A DNA stretch of 64,000 bases from Acidimicrobiia bacterium (GTDB lineage Bacteria; Actinomycetota; Acidimicrobiia; IMCC26256; JAENVU01), in assembly GCA_025361725.1 (NCBI GenBank), contig JANYJV010000012.1, positions 1 through 64,000 of the forward strand, given 5' to 3'. Below are positions 19,762 to 28,148 of this stretch, in pieces. Within the stretch, counting starts at the first letter, position 1. Every line of letters begins with the position of its first letter. The notes beneath the pieces were generated by a model that saw only the letters and a program-made list of their open reading frames with translations, did no database searches and had not been told where the DNA came from. A program made the translations under genes and the position numbers.

Positions 19762-20426
19762 TGCGGGTCGGCGTCGTCCAGTTCCCCGGCACGAACTGTG
19801 AGCTGGATGTCATGCGCGTCGTCGAAGCGCTCGGTGGGGACGCCGAACTCCTGTTTCATTCCGACGCATCGATCGGTTCCGTCGACGCAGTGATCGTCCC
19901 CGGCGGCTTCGCCCACGGCGACTATCTCCGGGCTGGGGCGATCGCCCGCTTCTCGCCGATGATGGATGCCGTCGCCGAGTTCGCCCACTCGGGTGGGCCG
20001 GTGGTCGGGATCTGTAACGGCTTCCAAGTGTTGTGCGAAGCCGGACTGCTTCCCGGCGCGTTGCAGAAAAATGCCGGGCTCAAGTTCGTGTGCCGCACAG
20101 TGGAGGTGCGGGTCGAGACCACCACCACGGTGCTCACCAATCAGGCGACCGTCGGTCAGATCTTGCGGGTTCCCATCAATCACTTCGAAGGGAACTACGT
20201 CTGCGACGACCGCACCCTCGATGCGCTGCGGACGGAGGAGCGCATTGTGGTGCGGTACGTCGCCAATCCGAATGGGTCACTCGACGACATCGCCGGCGTG
20301 TGCAACGAGGCCCGCAACGTCGTGGGGTTGATGCCACATCCGGAGCGAGCCTCAGATCCGCTGCTCGGTTCCGACGACGGTCTCGTGATGCTGCGGTCCC
20401 TCTTCGCAAGTGTCGTCCCCGCGTGA
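19761..20426 (+). CDS. purQ: FGAM synthase glutaminase subunit PurQ
   Basis: A 221-residue class I glutamine amidotransferase supplying ammonia to PurL. The N-terminal [12 protein letters not shown], the nucleophile elbow GICNGFQVL (catalytic Cys) and the C-terminal MPHPERASD (catalytic His-Glu) are present. ATG 19761 overlaps the purS stop and its TGA overlaps the pyrE GTG (GTGA), so purS-purQ-pyrE appear translationally coupled. Confidence 0.97.
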   Translation: MRVGVVQFPGTNCELDVMRVVEALGGDAELLFHSDASIGSVDAVIVPGGFAHGDYLRAGAIARFSPMMDAVAEFAHSGGPVVGICNGFQVLCEAGLLPGALQKNAGLKFVCRTVEVRVETTTTVLTNQATVGQILRVPINHFEGNYVCDDRTLDALRTEERIVVRYVANPNGSLDDIAGVCNEARNVVGLMPHPERASDPLLGSDDGLVMLRSLFASVVPA

Positions 20427-20983
20427 CCCTGCGGCCGACGCAAGCGGCGCTCGCCGAGGTCTTGCGAAAATACGCGATCCGCGAAGGCGAGTTCAGGTTG
20501 AACTCGGGTCGAACATCGAACTGGTATCTCGATGGTCGGCAGGTTGCGTTTCGCGGTGATTGCGTGGCGATCGTCGGAGACGCGATCGTCGACGCGCTGG
20601 CCCATGCCGGCATCGGGGCCGATGATTATGACGTGGTCGGCGGGCCGGTTGTGGGAGCGATTCCGGTCGCGCTTGCAGTGGCGATGGTCACGGGAAAGCC
20701 GGCGTTCGCCATCCGCAAGGAAGCCAAGGACCACGGAGTCGGTGGGCGTATTGCCGGAGTGCTCGAGGCTCGCCAGCGCGTCCTGATCGTCGAGGACACC
20801 GCGACGACGGGGAAAGCACTGGTGCAATCGTTGCCGGCGGTCGTGGAAATGGCGTGTCCGATCGTGGCCATTTCCCTGTTGTTGGACCGAGGTGGCGCGC
20901 TCGGCGAACTGCTCGCCGAACGCGCCATCCGCTACGTCCCAGTCTTGGGTGCGCCCGATCTCGGGTACGAATACGGGAGCTGA
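20423..20983 (+). CDS. pyrE: orotate phosphoribosyltransferase
   Basis: A 186-residue phosphoribosyltransferase making OMP from orotate and PRPP. The PRPP-binding loop [14 protein letters not shown] and the dimer-loop segment [13 protein letters not shown] fit PyrE. It is a pyrimidine gene inserted at the end of the purSQ run and started by GTGA overlap, perhaps linking purine and pyrimidine output through shared PRPP. A convergent hypothetical gene begins 22 nt after its stop. Confidence 0.92.
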   Translation: MTLRPTQAALAEVLRKYAIREGEFRLNSGRTSNWYLDGRQVAFRGDCVAIVGDAIVDALAHAGIGADDYDVVGGPVVGAIPVALAVAMVTGKPAFAIRKEAKDHGVGGRIAGVLEARQRVLIVEDTATTGKALVQSLPAVVEMACPIVAISLLLDRGGALGELLAERAIRYVPVLGAPDLGYEYGS

Positions 20984-21005
20984 TCTTTCGCTCCCGATTT
21001 ACGCG

Positions 21006-21419
21006 CTACGCGCTACGGGCGATGCCGGCCTTCTTCAGAACGTCGGCCGGGACTCCGACCTCGCGCCAGCTCGCGTAGGTGATTCCCTTGCTCTCCGAAT
21101 ACGCTTTGGCGTCGCGGACGAATCCTTTTTCGAGCCCGGAGATGTCCACCGAGGTTCCCATGGTTGCGAGTTCGACGGTCAGATCGCGCCGCTCTTGGAC
21201 CAACTCGAGACGCTTGATCGCTGACGCTCCGGAGAGCGCAACTTCGATGGCTTCCAGGCGTTTCTTGACGGAATCGGCGGTACGTTTCCGACCTCGCTTC
21301 GGCTTGTTCTGATCCAGAGCTTCGAGGTAGTCGCGCACCGATTTGCCGAGCGCCCGCCCTTTTGCCAGCGCAGCCTTGTGCTCGGAGGTCATTGGTGTGT
21401 TCTTTCTCGGCATCGTCAC
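21006..21419 (-). CDS. hypothetical basic protein
   Basis: A 137-residue protein of unknown function. It starts with a lysine-rich region followed by a KPKRGRKRT segment (about 40-48, AT-hook-like). A helical stretch with IKRLELVQERRDL (about 68-80) follows, and it ends in KGITYASWREVGVPADVLKKAGI (written here as two parts, KGITYASWREVG and VPADVLKKAGI). The C-terminal pattern looks like a small helix-turn-helix or SAP-like helical module, but I cannot name a family. ATG 21413 is an alternative start. It is convergent with pyrE and divergent from purL. Confidence 0.65.
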   Translation of the reverse strand: MTMPRKNTPMTSEHKAALAKGRALGKSVRDYLEALDQNKPKRGRKRTADSVKKRLEAIEVALSGASAIKRLELVQERRDLTVELATMGTSVDISGLEKGFVRDAKAYSESKGITYASWREVGVPADVLKKAGIARSA

Positions 21420-21463
21420 TCTTCATTCTCTCGCGAGATTACCTGTGGAGTCCTGTCCTGCCT

Positions 21464-21491
21464 TTGACTCTATATCGCGTCGTTCTATTCA
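21464..21491 (+). promoter_or_regulatory. sigma70-like promoter upstream of purL
   Basis: TTGACT (21464-21469), a 16-nt spacer, then TATTCA (21486-21491). The predicted transcript would carry a leader of about 55 nt before the purL GTG. An 8-bp palindrome GTGATCAC (21494-21501) sits at the expected start point and could be an operator. Confidence 0.4.
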
Positions 21492-21538
21492 CAGTGATCA
21501 CGTGGTCATTCGGTCCTGGGGTGCTTGCACGCCGTCGG

Positions 21539-21544
21539 TAGGCT
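21539..21544 (+). promoter_or_regulatory. -10 box of purL, leaderless
   Basis: TAGGCT lies exactly 7 nt before GTG 21552, and no Shine-Dalgarno sequence is present in between. It is an alternative or additional start to the promoter at 21464-21491. Confidence 0.5.
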
Positions 21545-21551
21545 CGACGTC

Positions 21552-23834
21552 GTGGCGGAGCAACCCCTTCATCGACAGCTGGGCATGACCGACGACGAGC
21601 TCAGCGCCGTCGTGGAAGAGCTCGGTCGCGAACCGACCCATCTCGAGCTGGCCATGTATTCGGTGATGTGGTCTGAGCACTGCTCGTACAAGTCCTCGCG
21701 TCCCCATTTGGGGCGATTCCCAACGGAAGCCCCATGGGTCCTGGTTGGTCCCGGCGAAGGTGCTGGGGTCATCGATGTGGGCGACGGCATCGCAGTAGCG
21801 GTCCGGATCGAGAGTCACAACCACCCCTCGGCCGTCGAGCCGTACCAAGGCGCAGCGACCGGCGTGGGCGGGATCATCCGCGACATCTTCTCCATGGGGG
21901 CACGACCGATCGCGGTGATGGACCCGCTCCGGTTCGGGCCACTCGATGATGCCCGAACCCGGTACCTCTTCGAGGGTGTCGTCAGCGGCATCAGCGGGTA
22001 CGGCAACGCGGTAGGTGTCCCAACCGTCGGAGGCGAACTGGTCTTCGACGAGTGCTACCGCGACAACCCACTCGTGAACGTCTTCTGCCTCGGGACGCTG
22101 CCCATCGAGCGGCTCGTCCTGGCCCGGGCGGAGGGAGTGGACAACCTCGCGGTGCTCATCGGCGCGTCGACCGGACGCGACGGCATCGGTGGTGCGAGCG
22201 TCTTGGCGAGCGCCGGGTTCGAAGCGGGGAGTGAGGCCAAGCGACCCTCGGTCCAGGTCGGTGACCCGTTCGAGGAGAAGAAGCTGATCGAGGCGTGCCT
22301 GGCCCTCCTTGATTCGGGTCTGGCGATCGGAGTGCAGGACCTCGGTGCGGCCGGCATCTCCTGCGCCGCATCGGAAACGGCAGCCAAGACCGGCGCCGGC
22401 ATGGACGTCGACGTCGCCCGCGCGCCGCATCGCGAACCGGGGATGAACCCCGTTGAAATGCTGACGTCCGAGAGCCAGGAACGGATGCTCGCCATCGTCA
22501 CGCCGGCGAACCTCGAAGCCGTGCTCGCACTGTGTGAGCGCTGGGAGATTCGCGCTTCGGTGATCGGGCGCGTCACCGACACCGGGCGCTTCCGGGTCTA
22601 CGACGGACTCTTCGATGCGATCGGCGTGCCGGGTGCGAACCCGCCCCTCCCCATCGGCGATGACCCCGTCGCGTGCTCGTCAGATCGTGAACCTATCGCC
22701 GACGTACCGATCGGCAGTCTTGGCGACGGACCGGTGTATCACCGGCCGCTCGCTCGTCCGGAGGACTACGACGCGCGTGCGGCCGACGATCCGGCACCGA
22801 GCCTCGCCGCACGGTTTCCTCCCGGAACTGATCTGGGTCCGGAGCTGCTCGCACTCCTGGCGACGCCCAACATTGCGGATCCGGCGTGGGTGTACCGCCA
22901 GTACGACCACCAACTCTTCCTCAACACCGTGGTCGGTCCGGGCAGCGACGCCAGCGTGCTCCGCCTGCACGAGGCGCCGCCACGTGCGCTCGCCCTCGCG
23001 GTCGACGGCAAGGCGCGGTACTGCGCGCTCGACCCGAACGTCGGTGCGGCGCTGGCCGTGCTCGAAGCCGCGCGCAATGTTGCGTGTGCCGGTGGCACCC
23101 CGAAGGCACTCGTGAACTGTCTCAACTTCGGCAATCCCGAGCACCCCGAGGTGATGTGGCAATTCTCCGAGACCGTCGACGGGATGAGCGCGGCGTGTGT
23201 GGCGCTCGGGATGCCGGTCATCGGCGGGAACGTCAGCTTCTACAACGAGAGCCGCGGCGCGGACATCGACCCCACCCCGGTGGTCGGCGTGATCGGACTC
23301 ATCGACGAGTTGACCGATGTGCCACCGATCGCCGCGCTGACCGACGGTGACACGATCGTCCTCCTCGGGACCACGTCCGCAGAGCTCGGCGGTTCGGCGT
23401 GGGCGACGATGCACGGGCTGCGCCACGGTCGACCTCCTCGCGCCGATCTCCACGTTGCGGCCCGGCTTCATTCCTTCGTGGCCGAGCAGGTGGTGGCCCG
23501 AGTCCCGAGCGGAATCCATGATTGCTCCGAGGGCGGTCTCGCGATTGCGCTGGCGGAGATGGCGATCAACGGTGGCGTCGGGTTTGCGGTGGCCATCGGC
23601 GACGCGCTCGCGTGCTTCTCGGAATCGGCGTCGCGAGTCGTGATGTCGGTGACGCCGGATCGGGTCGACGACCTCGTTGCCGCGGCAGGCGATGCCGGCG
23701 TCCCAGCCGCAGTGATCGGTCACGTCGGCGGCGCGGGCCTCTCGGTCGACGGTGCATTCTCGGTTGACCTCGAGCAAGCGACTCGTGCCTACCGAGACGC
23801 CATCCCCACGATCATGGGTGCCGTCACCGTCTGA
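21552..23834 (+). CDS. purL: FGAM synthase large subunit PurL
   Basis: A 760-residue small-type PurL that converts FGAR to FGAM with ATP, using ammonia from PurQ via PurS. Hallmarks are MWSEHCSYKSSR, VRIESHNHPSA, GGIIRDIFSMGARP, GVQDLGAAG and VGGELVFDECYR. The length fits the PurLQS type, consistent with separate purS and purQ genes nearby. GTG 21552 gives a normal N-terminus; an upstream in-frame GTG at 21525 lacks any ribosome-binding site. The gene is separated from purQ by pyrE and a reverse-oriented hypothetical gene. Confidence 0.96.
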   Translation: MAEQPLHRQLGMTDDELSAVVEELGREPTHLELAMYSVMWSEHCSYKSSRPHLGRFPTEAPWVLVGPGEGAGVIDVGDGIAVAVRIESHNHPSAVEPYQGAATGVGGIIRDIFSMGARPIAVMDPLRFGPLDDARTRYLFEGVVSGISGYGNAVGVPTVGGELVFDECYRDNPLVNVFCLGTLPIERLVLARAEGVDNLAVLIGASTGRDGIGGASVLASAGFEAGSEAKRPSVQVGDPFEEKKLIEACLALLDSGLAIGVQDLGAAGISCAASETAAKTGAGMDVDVARAPHREPGMNPVEMLTSESQERMLAIVTPANLEAVLALCERWEIRASVIGRVTDTGRFRVYDGLFDAIGVPGANPPLPIGDDPVACSSDREPIADVPIGSLGDGPVYHRPLARPEDYDARAADDPAPSLAARFPPGTDLGPELLALLATPNIADPAWVYRQYDHQLFLNTVVGPGSDASVLRLHEAPPRALALAVDGKARYCALDPNVGAALAVLEAARNVACAGGTPKALVNCLNFGNPEHPEVMWQFSETVDGMSAACVALGMPVIGGNVSFYNESRGADIDPTPVVGVIGLIDELTDVPPIAALTDGDTIVLLGTTSAELGGSAWATMHGLRHGRPPRADLHVAARLHSFVAEQVVARVPSGIHDCSEGGLAIALAEMAINGGVGFAVAIGDALACFSESASRVVMSVTPDRVDDLVAAAGDAGVPAAVIGHVGGAGLSVDGAFSVDLEQATRAYRDAIPTIMGAVTV

Positions 23835-23843
23835 GTGTCGAGT

Positions 23844-23948
23844 TCAGTCGGTTGCCGGGAATGAGCGCACTGTGATCGCGTCTTCGGGACAGACGGTCAC
23901 GCACAGACCGCACCCACGGCACCAATCCGGTGCCTCGGCCGCACTCAC
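23844..23948 (-). CDS. tiny 4Fe-4S ferredoxin-like ORF
   Basis: A 34-residue ORF from GTG 23948 to TGA 23844-23846. It contains the single-cluster ferredoxin motif CRGCGLCVTVCPEDAITV. All four cysteines and the proline are in canonical spacing (CxxCxxCxxxCP). The frame stays open upstream without a better start and no ribosome-binding site is seen. It may be a real mini-ferredoxin, or the 3' end of a larger ferredoxin gene that has decayed. It lies between the convergent purL stop and the broken PQQ-propeller gene. Confidence 0.5.
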   Translation of the reverse strand: MSAAEAPDWCRGCGLCVTVCPEDAITVRSFPATD

Positions 23949-23985
23949 GAGGACAGGTCGGGTGGGCGCCGTGCTCGGCGTGTTT

Positions 23986-25211
23986 TCACGACGGGTTCGG
24001 AACGACGAGCTTGCGAAGCATTCCGCCGACTGGGAAGACGATTGCGCGACTGATGGGGCTCACGGGGCCTACGGCCGCGCCCTGATTCTGGGACCAGATC
24101 GTGGGGCACGTCGCGGACCCGCATCCCGCCGTGTTCCACGCCGCGAGGGTGCCGTCAGAAGCGCCGGCGAAGACGACATCGTTGACGACAGTCGGCGCGC
24201 TCAGCGTTCCGCCGAGGCTGGTCGTCCACACTGGACTGCAGGACGGGGCGCCACAACCGTTCGCAGGGAAGACCGAGAGTGTCGTGCCGGTGGTGACGAA
24301 GAGATGGTCGCGATCGACGGCGATGCCGCCGATGGATCCGGTGAGTGCGGGACTCGACCAGGTCGGGCTGCACGTGGGACTTCCGCATCCGGCAGTCCCG
24401 ATGGCGTTCACGACGCCGTTGTACGCCAACCCGTACGCCGTCCCGTTGGCGAGTACGAGATGCGGCCCGAGGTTCGTCGACCACAGGGGGACGCACGTGG
24501 TGGCACCACAACCGTGGGCGGCAACTGCGAACGTCACACCACTCGACGAGACGAACTAGGTTGTGTCGTCGGACACGACGTCGACCGCGGACCCGGGCAG
24601 CTGGACCGAGAATCCGGTACCGCTCGGTGGAGTCGCGACGAGCGTGTGGTCGTGGACCTGTGCGTGGATTCCGCTGATGTCTCGACTCCGAGGGCCTAGG
24701 TCCAACCGTTCGCTTCGATGGGGGTTGCGTACGAGGCGTCTGGCGACGTGGAGAGGAGTTGTCCGGTCGCCGGGTCGAGGTACCGGACCTGTCCACTCGC
24801 GGAGCCGAACTGGGGACTCTGCAGATTGAAGTCGAGAAAGAATTCCGACATCGCGACCGCACTCCCGGACCCCGTCGTGAATGTGGACGCGGGGTTCAGG
24901 ATGTTGGCCGTGTGGGTCGTCGCATGGTCGACGTGCCAGAGCTCGTGGCCGTCGACGAGGTCGATGGCCCGCAGTGCGGTGCCGGCCGGTGCGAACCCGC
25001 GTCCGTCGCGAACCGTTACCTCGGCTCCGGTCAGGCCCAACGGTAGGGAGGTCCACGCCGGGACGAGGCTCGCGAGCGTGGTCGTATCGACCCCGGGTGC
25101 GAGCGGATTCACGCCCGAATGACGAGAGTCCCCGCGGTACTGCGTCCAGCTGCAACCGGCCAGCGCCAGGACCGCGACGGCGGGGACAAGCGTGACGATC
25201 CGAGTCCGCAT
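23986..25211 (-). pseudogene. PQQ-like beta-propeller lipoprotein, frameshifted and interrupted
   Basis: From ATG 25211 the product has a lipoprotein signal (VLALAGC lipobox) followed by propeller blades. The first frame stops at TAG 24698-24696. The coding pattern continues in the next frame from 24699 (LGPRSRDISG...), as if one C were lost from a run at 24699-24700. That frame ends at an in-frame amber TAG (24558-24556). The same frame then resumes directly and runs to TGA 23986. The last part holds four copies of a G-C-G-x-x-x-C-x-x-x-W blade motif (CGATTC, CGSPTC, CGAPSC, CGSATC). The intact relative would be an exported protein of about 408 residues of the BamB/PQQ-repeat kind. Two independent lesions suggest a true pseudogene, but a sequencing error at the frameshift cannot be excluded. 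Confidence 0.8.
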
Positions 25212-25217
25212 GCGGGG

Positions 25218-25223
25218 AGGGTA
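25218..25223 (-). promoter_or_regulatory. -10 box of the PQQ lipoprotein pseudogene
   Basis: TACCCT on the minus strand lies 6 nt before ATG 25211, the leaderless arrangement. The promoter looks intact although the gene is broken. Confidence 0.5.
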
Positions 25224-25275
25224 TGACCAGGTTTGACGCACCGCCAGGGGTTCCTCGTTCCGCGGTGGCTTCTGC

Positions 25276-25281
25276 GATACT
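25276..25281 (+). promoter_or_regulatory. -10 box of purF, leaderless
   Basis: GATACT lies 7 nt before the purF ATG at 25289, with no Shine-Dalgarno sequence between. The promoter region is shared with the divergent PQQ lipoprotein pseudogene. Confidence 0.5.
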
Positions 25282-25288
25282 GGTGCCG

Positions 25289-26779
25289 ATGCGCGAGACG
25301 GACTCGACCGGTCCCAACATCGGTCATGCGTGCGGCGTCTTCGGGGTCTACGCCCCTGGTCAGTCGGTGTCTCACCTCACGTATCTCGGTCTTTTCGCCC
25401 TCCAACACCGAGGCCAGGAGTCGGCCGGGATCGCGGTGAGCGACGGCGAGACGATCACGGTGATGAAGGACATGGGCCTCGTCGCCCAGGTCTTCGACGA
25501 GCGCCGCTTGGCGTCGTTGCAGGGCCACCTCGCGATCGGACACAACCGGTACTCCACCACGGGTTCGTCGTCGTGGATGAACGCGCAGCCGATTTACCGG
25601 TCGGTCGGTGACGCGGGGTTCGCGCTCGGCCACAACGGCAACCTCACGAACACTGCGGACTTGGCGTCTGGACTCGGGATGCTGCCCGGGATGACGCCGG
25701 AAGAGACCCAGTTCGATTCCACCACCGACTCTGCGCTCGTCGCGGAACTCGTCGCGCGTGAGTGGCCCGCCGAACCGCGCTCGGACGGCCGCGAACTCGA
25801 ACTCGCGCTCGAGAAGGTGTTGCCCCGGCTCGACGGCGGGTTCTCCTTCGTCCTGATGGACGACAGTCGCCTCATCGGCGTCCGCGATCCCCATGGCTTC
25901 TGGCCATTGGTGCTCGGCCGGCTCGATGGCGGTGGCTGGGTCCTTGCGAGCGAATCCGCTGCCCTCGACATCGTCGGCGCGCATTACGTACGCGACGTCG
26001 AGCCCGGTGAGATGGTCGTGATCGACGCATCTGGAGTGCATCGCGAGTTCCAGTTCGCGGAGCCTTCGCCGCGTCTGTGCCTCTTCGAGTTCGTGTACTT
26101 CTCCCGGCCGGACACGCGTCTCTACGGCCAGAGTGTCCATGCCGCGCGCCAACGCATGGGGGAGGAACTCGCGCAGCAGTCACCGATCGATGCGGACATG
26201 GTGATGCCGGTGCCCGAGTCGGGAATTCCCGCAGCCCAGGGTTTCGCCCGCGCGTCGGGGATTCCCTACGGCGACGGCCTGGTCAAGAACCGGTACGTCG
26301 GCCGCACGTTCATCCAGCCGAACCAGCAGCAACGGGGAGCCGGCGTGCGCATGAAGCTGAACCCGCTGCCGGAGAACATTCGCGGCAAGCGGCTCGTCGT
26401 CGTCGACGACTCGATCGTGCGCGGGACCACCACTCGGCAGGTCGTGGCCATGTTGCGCGAAGCCGGTGCTGCCGAGGTGCACTTCCGCGTGTCGTCGCCG
26501 CCGTACCGATACCCCTGCTTCTACGGGATGGACACGGGACGACGCGGTGAGCTGCTCGCGGCGGATCTGTCGGTAGGCGAGATCCGCGAATACCTCGGTG
26601 TCGACTCACTCGCGTACCTCGACATCGACCGTCTGACCCGCGCGACCCACGCGTCGCCAACGTCGTTTTGCACTGCGTGTCTGACGGCTGACTATCCGGT
26701 GTCGGTCGACCTCGACGTGGCCGACGCCAAGCGCGTCCTCGAGGCGCCGCTCGTCGATCTCTCCGCGCCTGCGTCGTGA
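25289..26779 (+). CDS. purF: amidophosphoribosyltransferase
   Basis: A 496-residue enzyme for the committed step of purine synthesis (PRPP plus glutamine to phosphoribosylamine). The N-terminal nucleophile cysteine is in HACGVFG (residue about 14, after a short propeptide). The glutaminase motifs QHRGQESAGI and GHNRYSTTG follow, then the PRPP loop LVVVDDSIVRGTTT in the C-terminal half. Cysteines near the C-terminus (FCTAC) may hold an Fe-S cluster, as in the B. subtilis type. ATG 25289 gives the normal N-terminus; an upstream GTG extension lacks support. Its stop overlaps purM (GTGA). Confidence 0.97.
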   Translation: MRETDSTGPNIGHACGVFGVYAPGQSVSHLTYLGLFALQHRGQESAGIAVSDGETITVMKDMGLVAQVFDERRLASLQGHLAIGHNRYSTTGSSSWMNAQPIYRSVGDAGFALGHNGNLTNTADLASGLGMLPGMTPEETQFDSTTDSALVAELVAREWPAEPRSDGRELELALEKVLPRLDGGFSFVLMDDSRLIGVRDPHGFWPLVLGRLDGGGWVLASESAALDIVGAHYVRDVEPGEMVVIDASGVHREFQFAEPSPRLCLFEFVYFSRPDTRLYGQSVHAARQRMGEELAQQSPIDADMVMPVPESGIPAAQGFARASGIPYGDGLVKNRYVGRTFIQPNQQQRGAGVRMKLNPLPENIRGKRLVVVDDSIVRGTTTRQVVAMLREAGAAEVHFRVSSPPYRYPCFYGMDTGRRGELLAADLSVGEIREYLGVDSLAYLDIDRLTRATHASPTSFCTACLTADYPVSVDLDVADAKRVLEAPLVDLSAPAS

Positions 26780-27822
26780 CCAAGGCCTCCGAGCCGATGA
26801 CCTACGCCGATGCCGGCGTCGACATTGCGGCTGGTGAGCACGCGGTCGAACTGATCAAAGACCACGCCCGATCGACGGCCCGGCTCGGCGTGCTCGGCAG
26901 CATCGGCGGATTCGGTGGCCTGTTCGACCTCGGCGCACTCGACTACCGCGATCCGGTCTTGGTGTCCTCCACCGACGGTGTGGGCACGAAGTCGGTGGTC
27001 GCGTGGACGACCGGTCGATACGACACCATCGGGATCGACCTCGTCGGAACGGCGGACGACATCGCCGCCCAGGGCGCCGATCCACTGTTCTTCTTCGACT
27101 ACCTCTCGATGGGTCGCCTCGACCCGGACATCGCCGCGACCATTGTCGGCGGTATCGCGCAGGGTTGTCGCGAGGCCGGCGCTGCCCTCCTCGGCGGTGA
27201 GATGTCCGAGCACCCTCAGCTCATGCAACCAGGGGAGTTCGACCTCGTCGGGTTCGTGGTGGGCGCCGCCGAGCGAGGCGACGTCTTACCCAGGGACGTC
27301 AGTATCGGCGACGCGATCGTCGGCATCGCGAGCCCCGGTTTGCGCTGCAACGGCTACTCCCTTGCGCGTCGCGCGCTGCTGGAGCGTGCCGGTCGATCGC
27401 TTGACGACCCGGCGTGGCTCGGCGCCCAGACATCACTCGCCGATGAACTCCTGCGCCCGAGTGTGATCTACGCGCCGGCGCTGGCCGCGATTCGCCGCGG
27501 CGTTCCCGTACACGCGTTCGCCCACATCACCGGTGGAGGGCTCGTCGGCAATCTGAACCGCGTCCTCCCGCCGGATGCGGACGCGCGTGTGGCCCGATCG
27601 CGCTGGCACGAGCCCGAGATCTTCGGCGAGGTCCAGCGCGCCGGGGACATCGCTGCCGACGAGATGGAAGCGGTCTTCAACCTCGGTATCGGGATGGGTG
27701 TGATCGTTCCGCCCGACGCGGCGGCCCACACCGTCGAGCTCGCGAACGCCGCCGGGCACGACGCGTGGGTCATCGGCGATGTCGGCCCCGGAACCGGGAC
27801 CGTGAAGATCGACCGCGTCTGA
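26776..27822 (+). CDS. purM: AIR synthetase
   Basis: A 348-residue phosphoribosylformylglycinamidine cyclo-ligase closing the imidazole ring. Features are YADAGVDIAAGE at the N-terminus, the glycine-rich SIGGFGGLFD, SSTDGVGTKS and HITGGGLVGNL. It starts in the purF stop codon, so purF-purM form a coupled pair, and a strong hairpin follows its stop. Confidence 0.97.
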   Translation: MTKASEPMTYADAGVDIAAGEHAVELIKDHARSTARLGVLGSIGGFGGLFDLGALDYRDPVLVSSTDGVGTKSVVAWTTGRYDTIGIDLVGTADDIAAQGADPLFFFDYLSMGRLDPDIAATIVGGIAQGCREAGAALLGGEMSEHPQLMQPGEFDLVGFVVGAAERGDVLPRDVSIGDAIVGIASPGLRCNGYSLARRALLERAGRSLDDPAWLGAQTSLADELLRPSVIYAPALAAIRRGVPVHAFAHITGGGLVGNLNRVLPPDADARVARSRWHEPEIFGEVQRAGDIAADEMEAVFNLGIGMGVIVPPDAAAHTVELANAAGHDAWVIGDVGPGTGTVKIDRV

Positions 27823-27828
27823 CCCCAC

Positions 27829-27860
27829 CCCACGCTCTGGCGTCACCAGCGCCGCGTGGG
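27829..27860 (+). terminator. hairpin terminator after purM
   Basis: CCCACGC (27829-27835) pairs with GCGTGGG (27854-27860), and CTGG/CCAG forms an inner stem. It begins 7 nt after the purM stop and lies between convergent genes. There is no T-run, common in high-GC genomes. Confidence 0.6.
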
Positions 27861-27902
27861 TCGGACTGAGCGACGCCGGAGTGTCACGGGGTTGTCCGAC
27901 GG

Positions 27903-28148
27903 TCAGTCGAACCAGCGCGTCGAGACCCAGCTGCGCCGCTCGCACGACGGACAACGCAGCCAGCGCGAGTGCGTTCGCCACGGCAACCATGCCGTCACCG
28001 GGACGCAGCGCTTGGCGAACTCGGTGTAGGTGATGCGCGTGCGTCCTCGGCACGAGCCGCACTCGACGACCAAGGTTCCGGGTGTCCGCACTGCGGCCGA
28101 GAAGAGCGCGTGCTTTCCGTCGGGTCGTGGTGATGCACCGCCACTCAT
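27903..28148 (-). CDS. small zinc-ribbon protein
   Basis: An 81-residue protein with two cysteine pairs, CGSC (30-33) and CPSC (66-69), arranged as a zinc ribbon or knuckle, and a basic/aromatic tail. Its ATG overlaps the stop of the ParA gene (ATGA), so the two are translationally coupled. The function is unknown; the coupling suggests it works with the ParA-type ATPase. No family name can be assigned from sequence. Confidence 0.75.
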   Translation of the reverse strand: MSGGASPRPDGKHALFSAAVRTPGTLVVECGSCRGRTRITYTEFAKRCVPVTAWLPWRTHSRWLRCPSCERRSWVSTRWFD

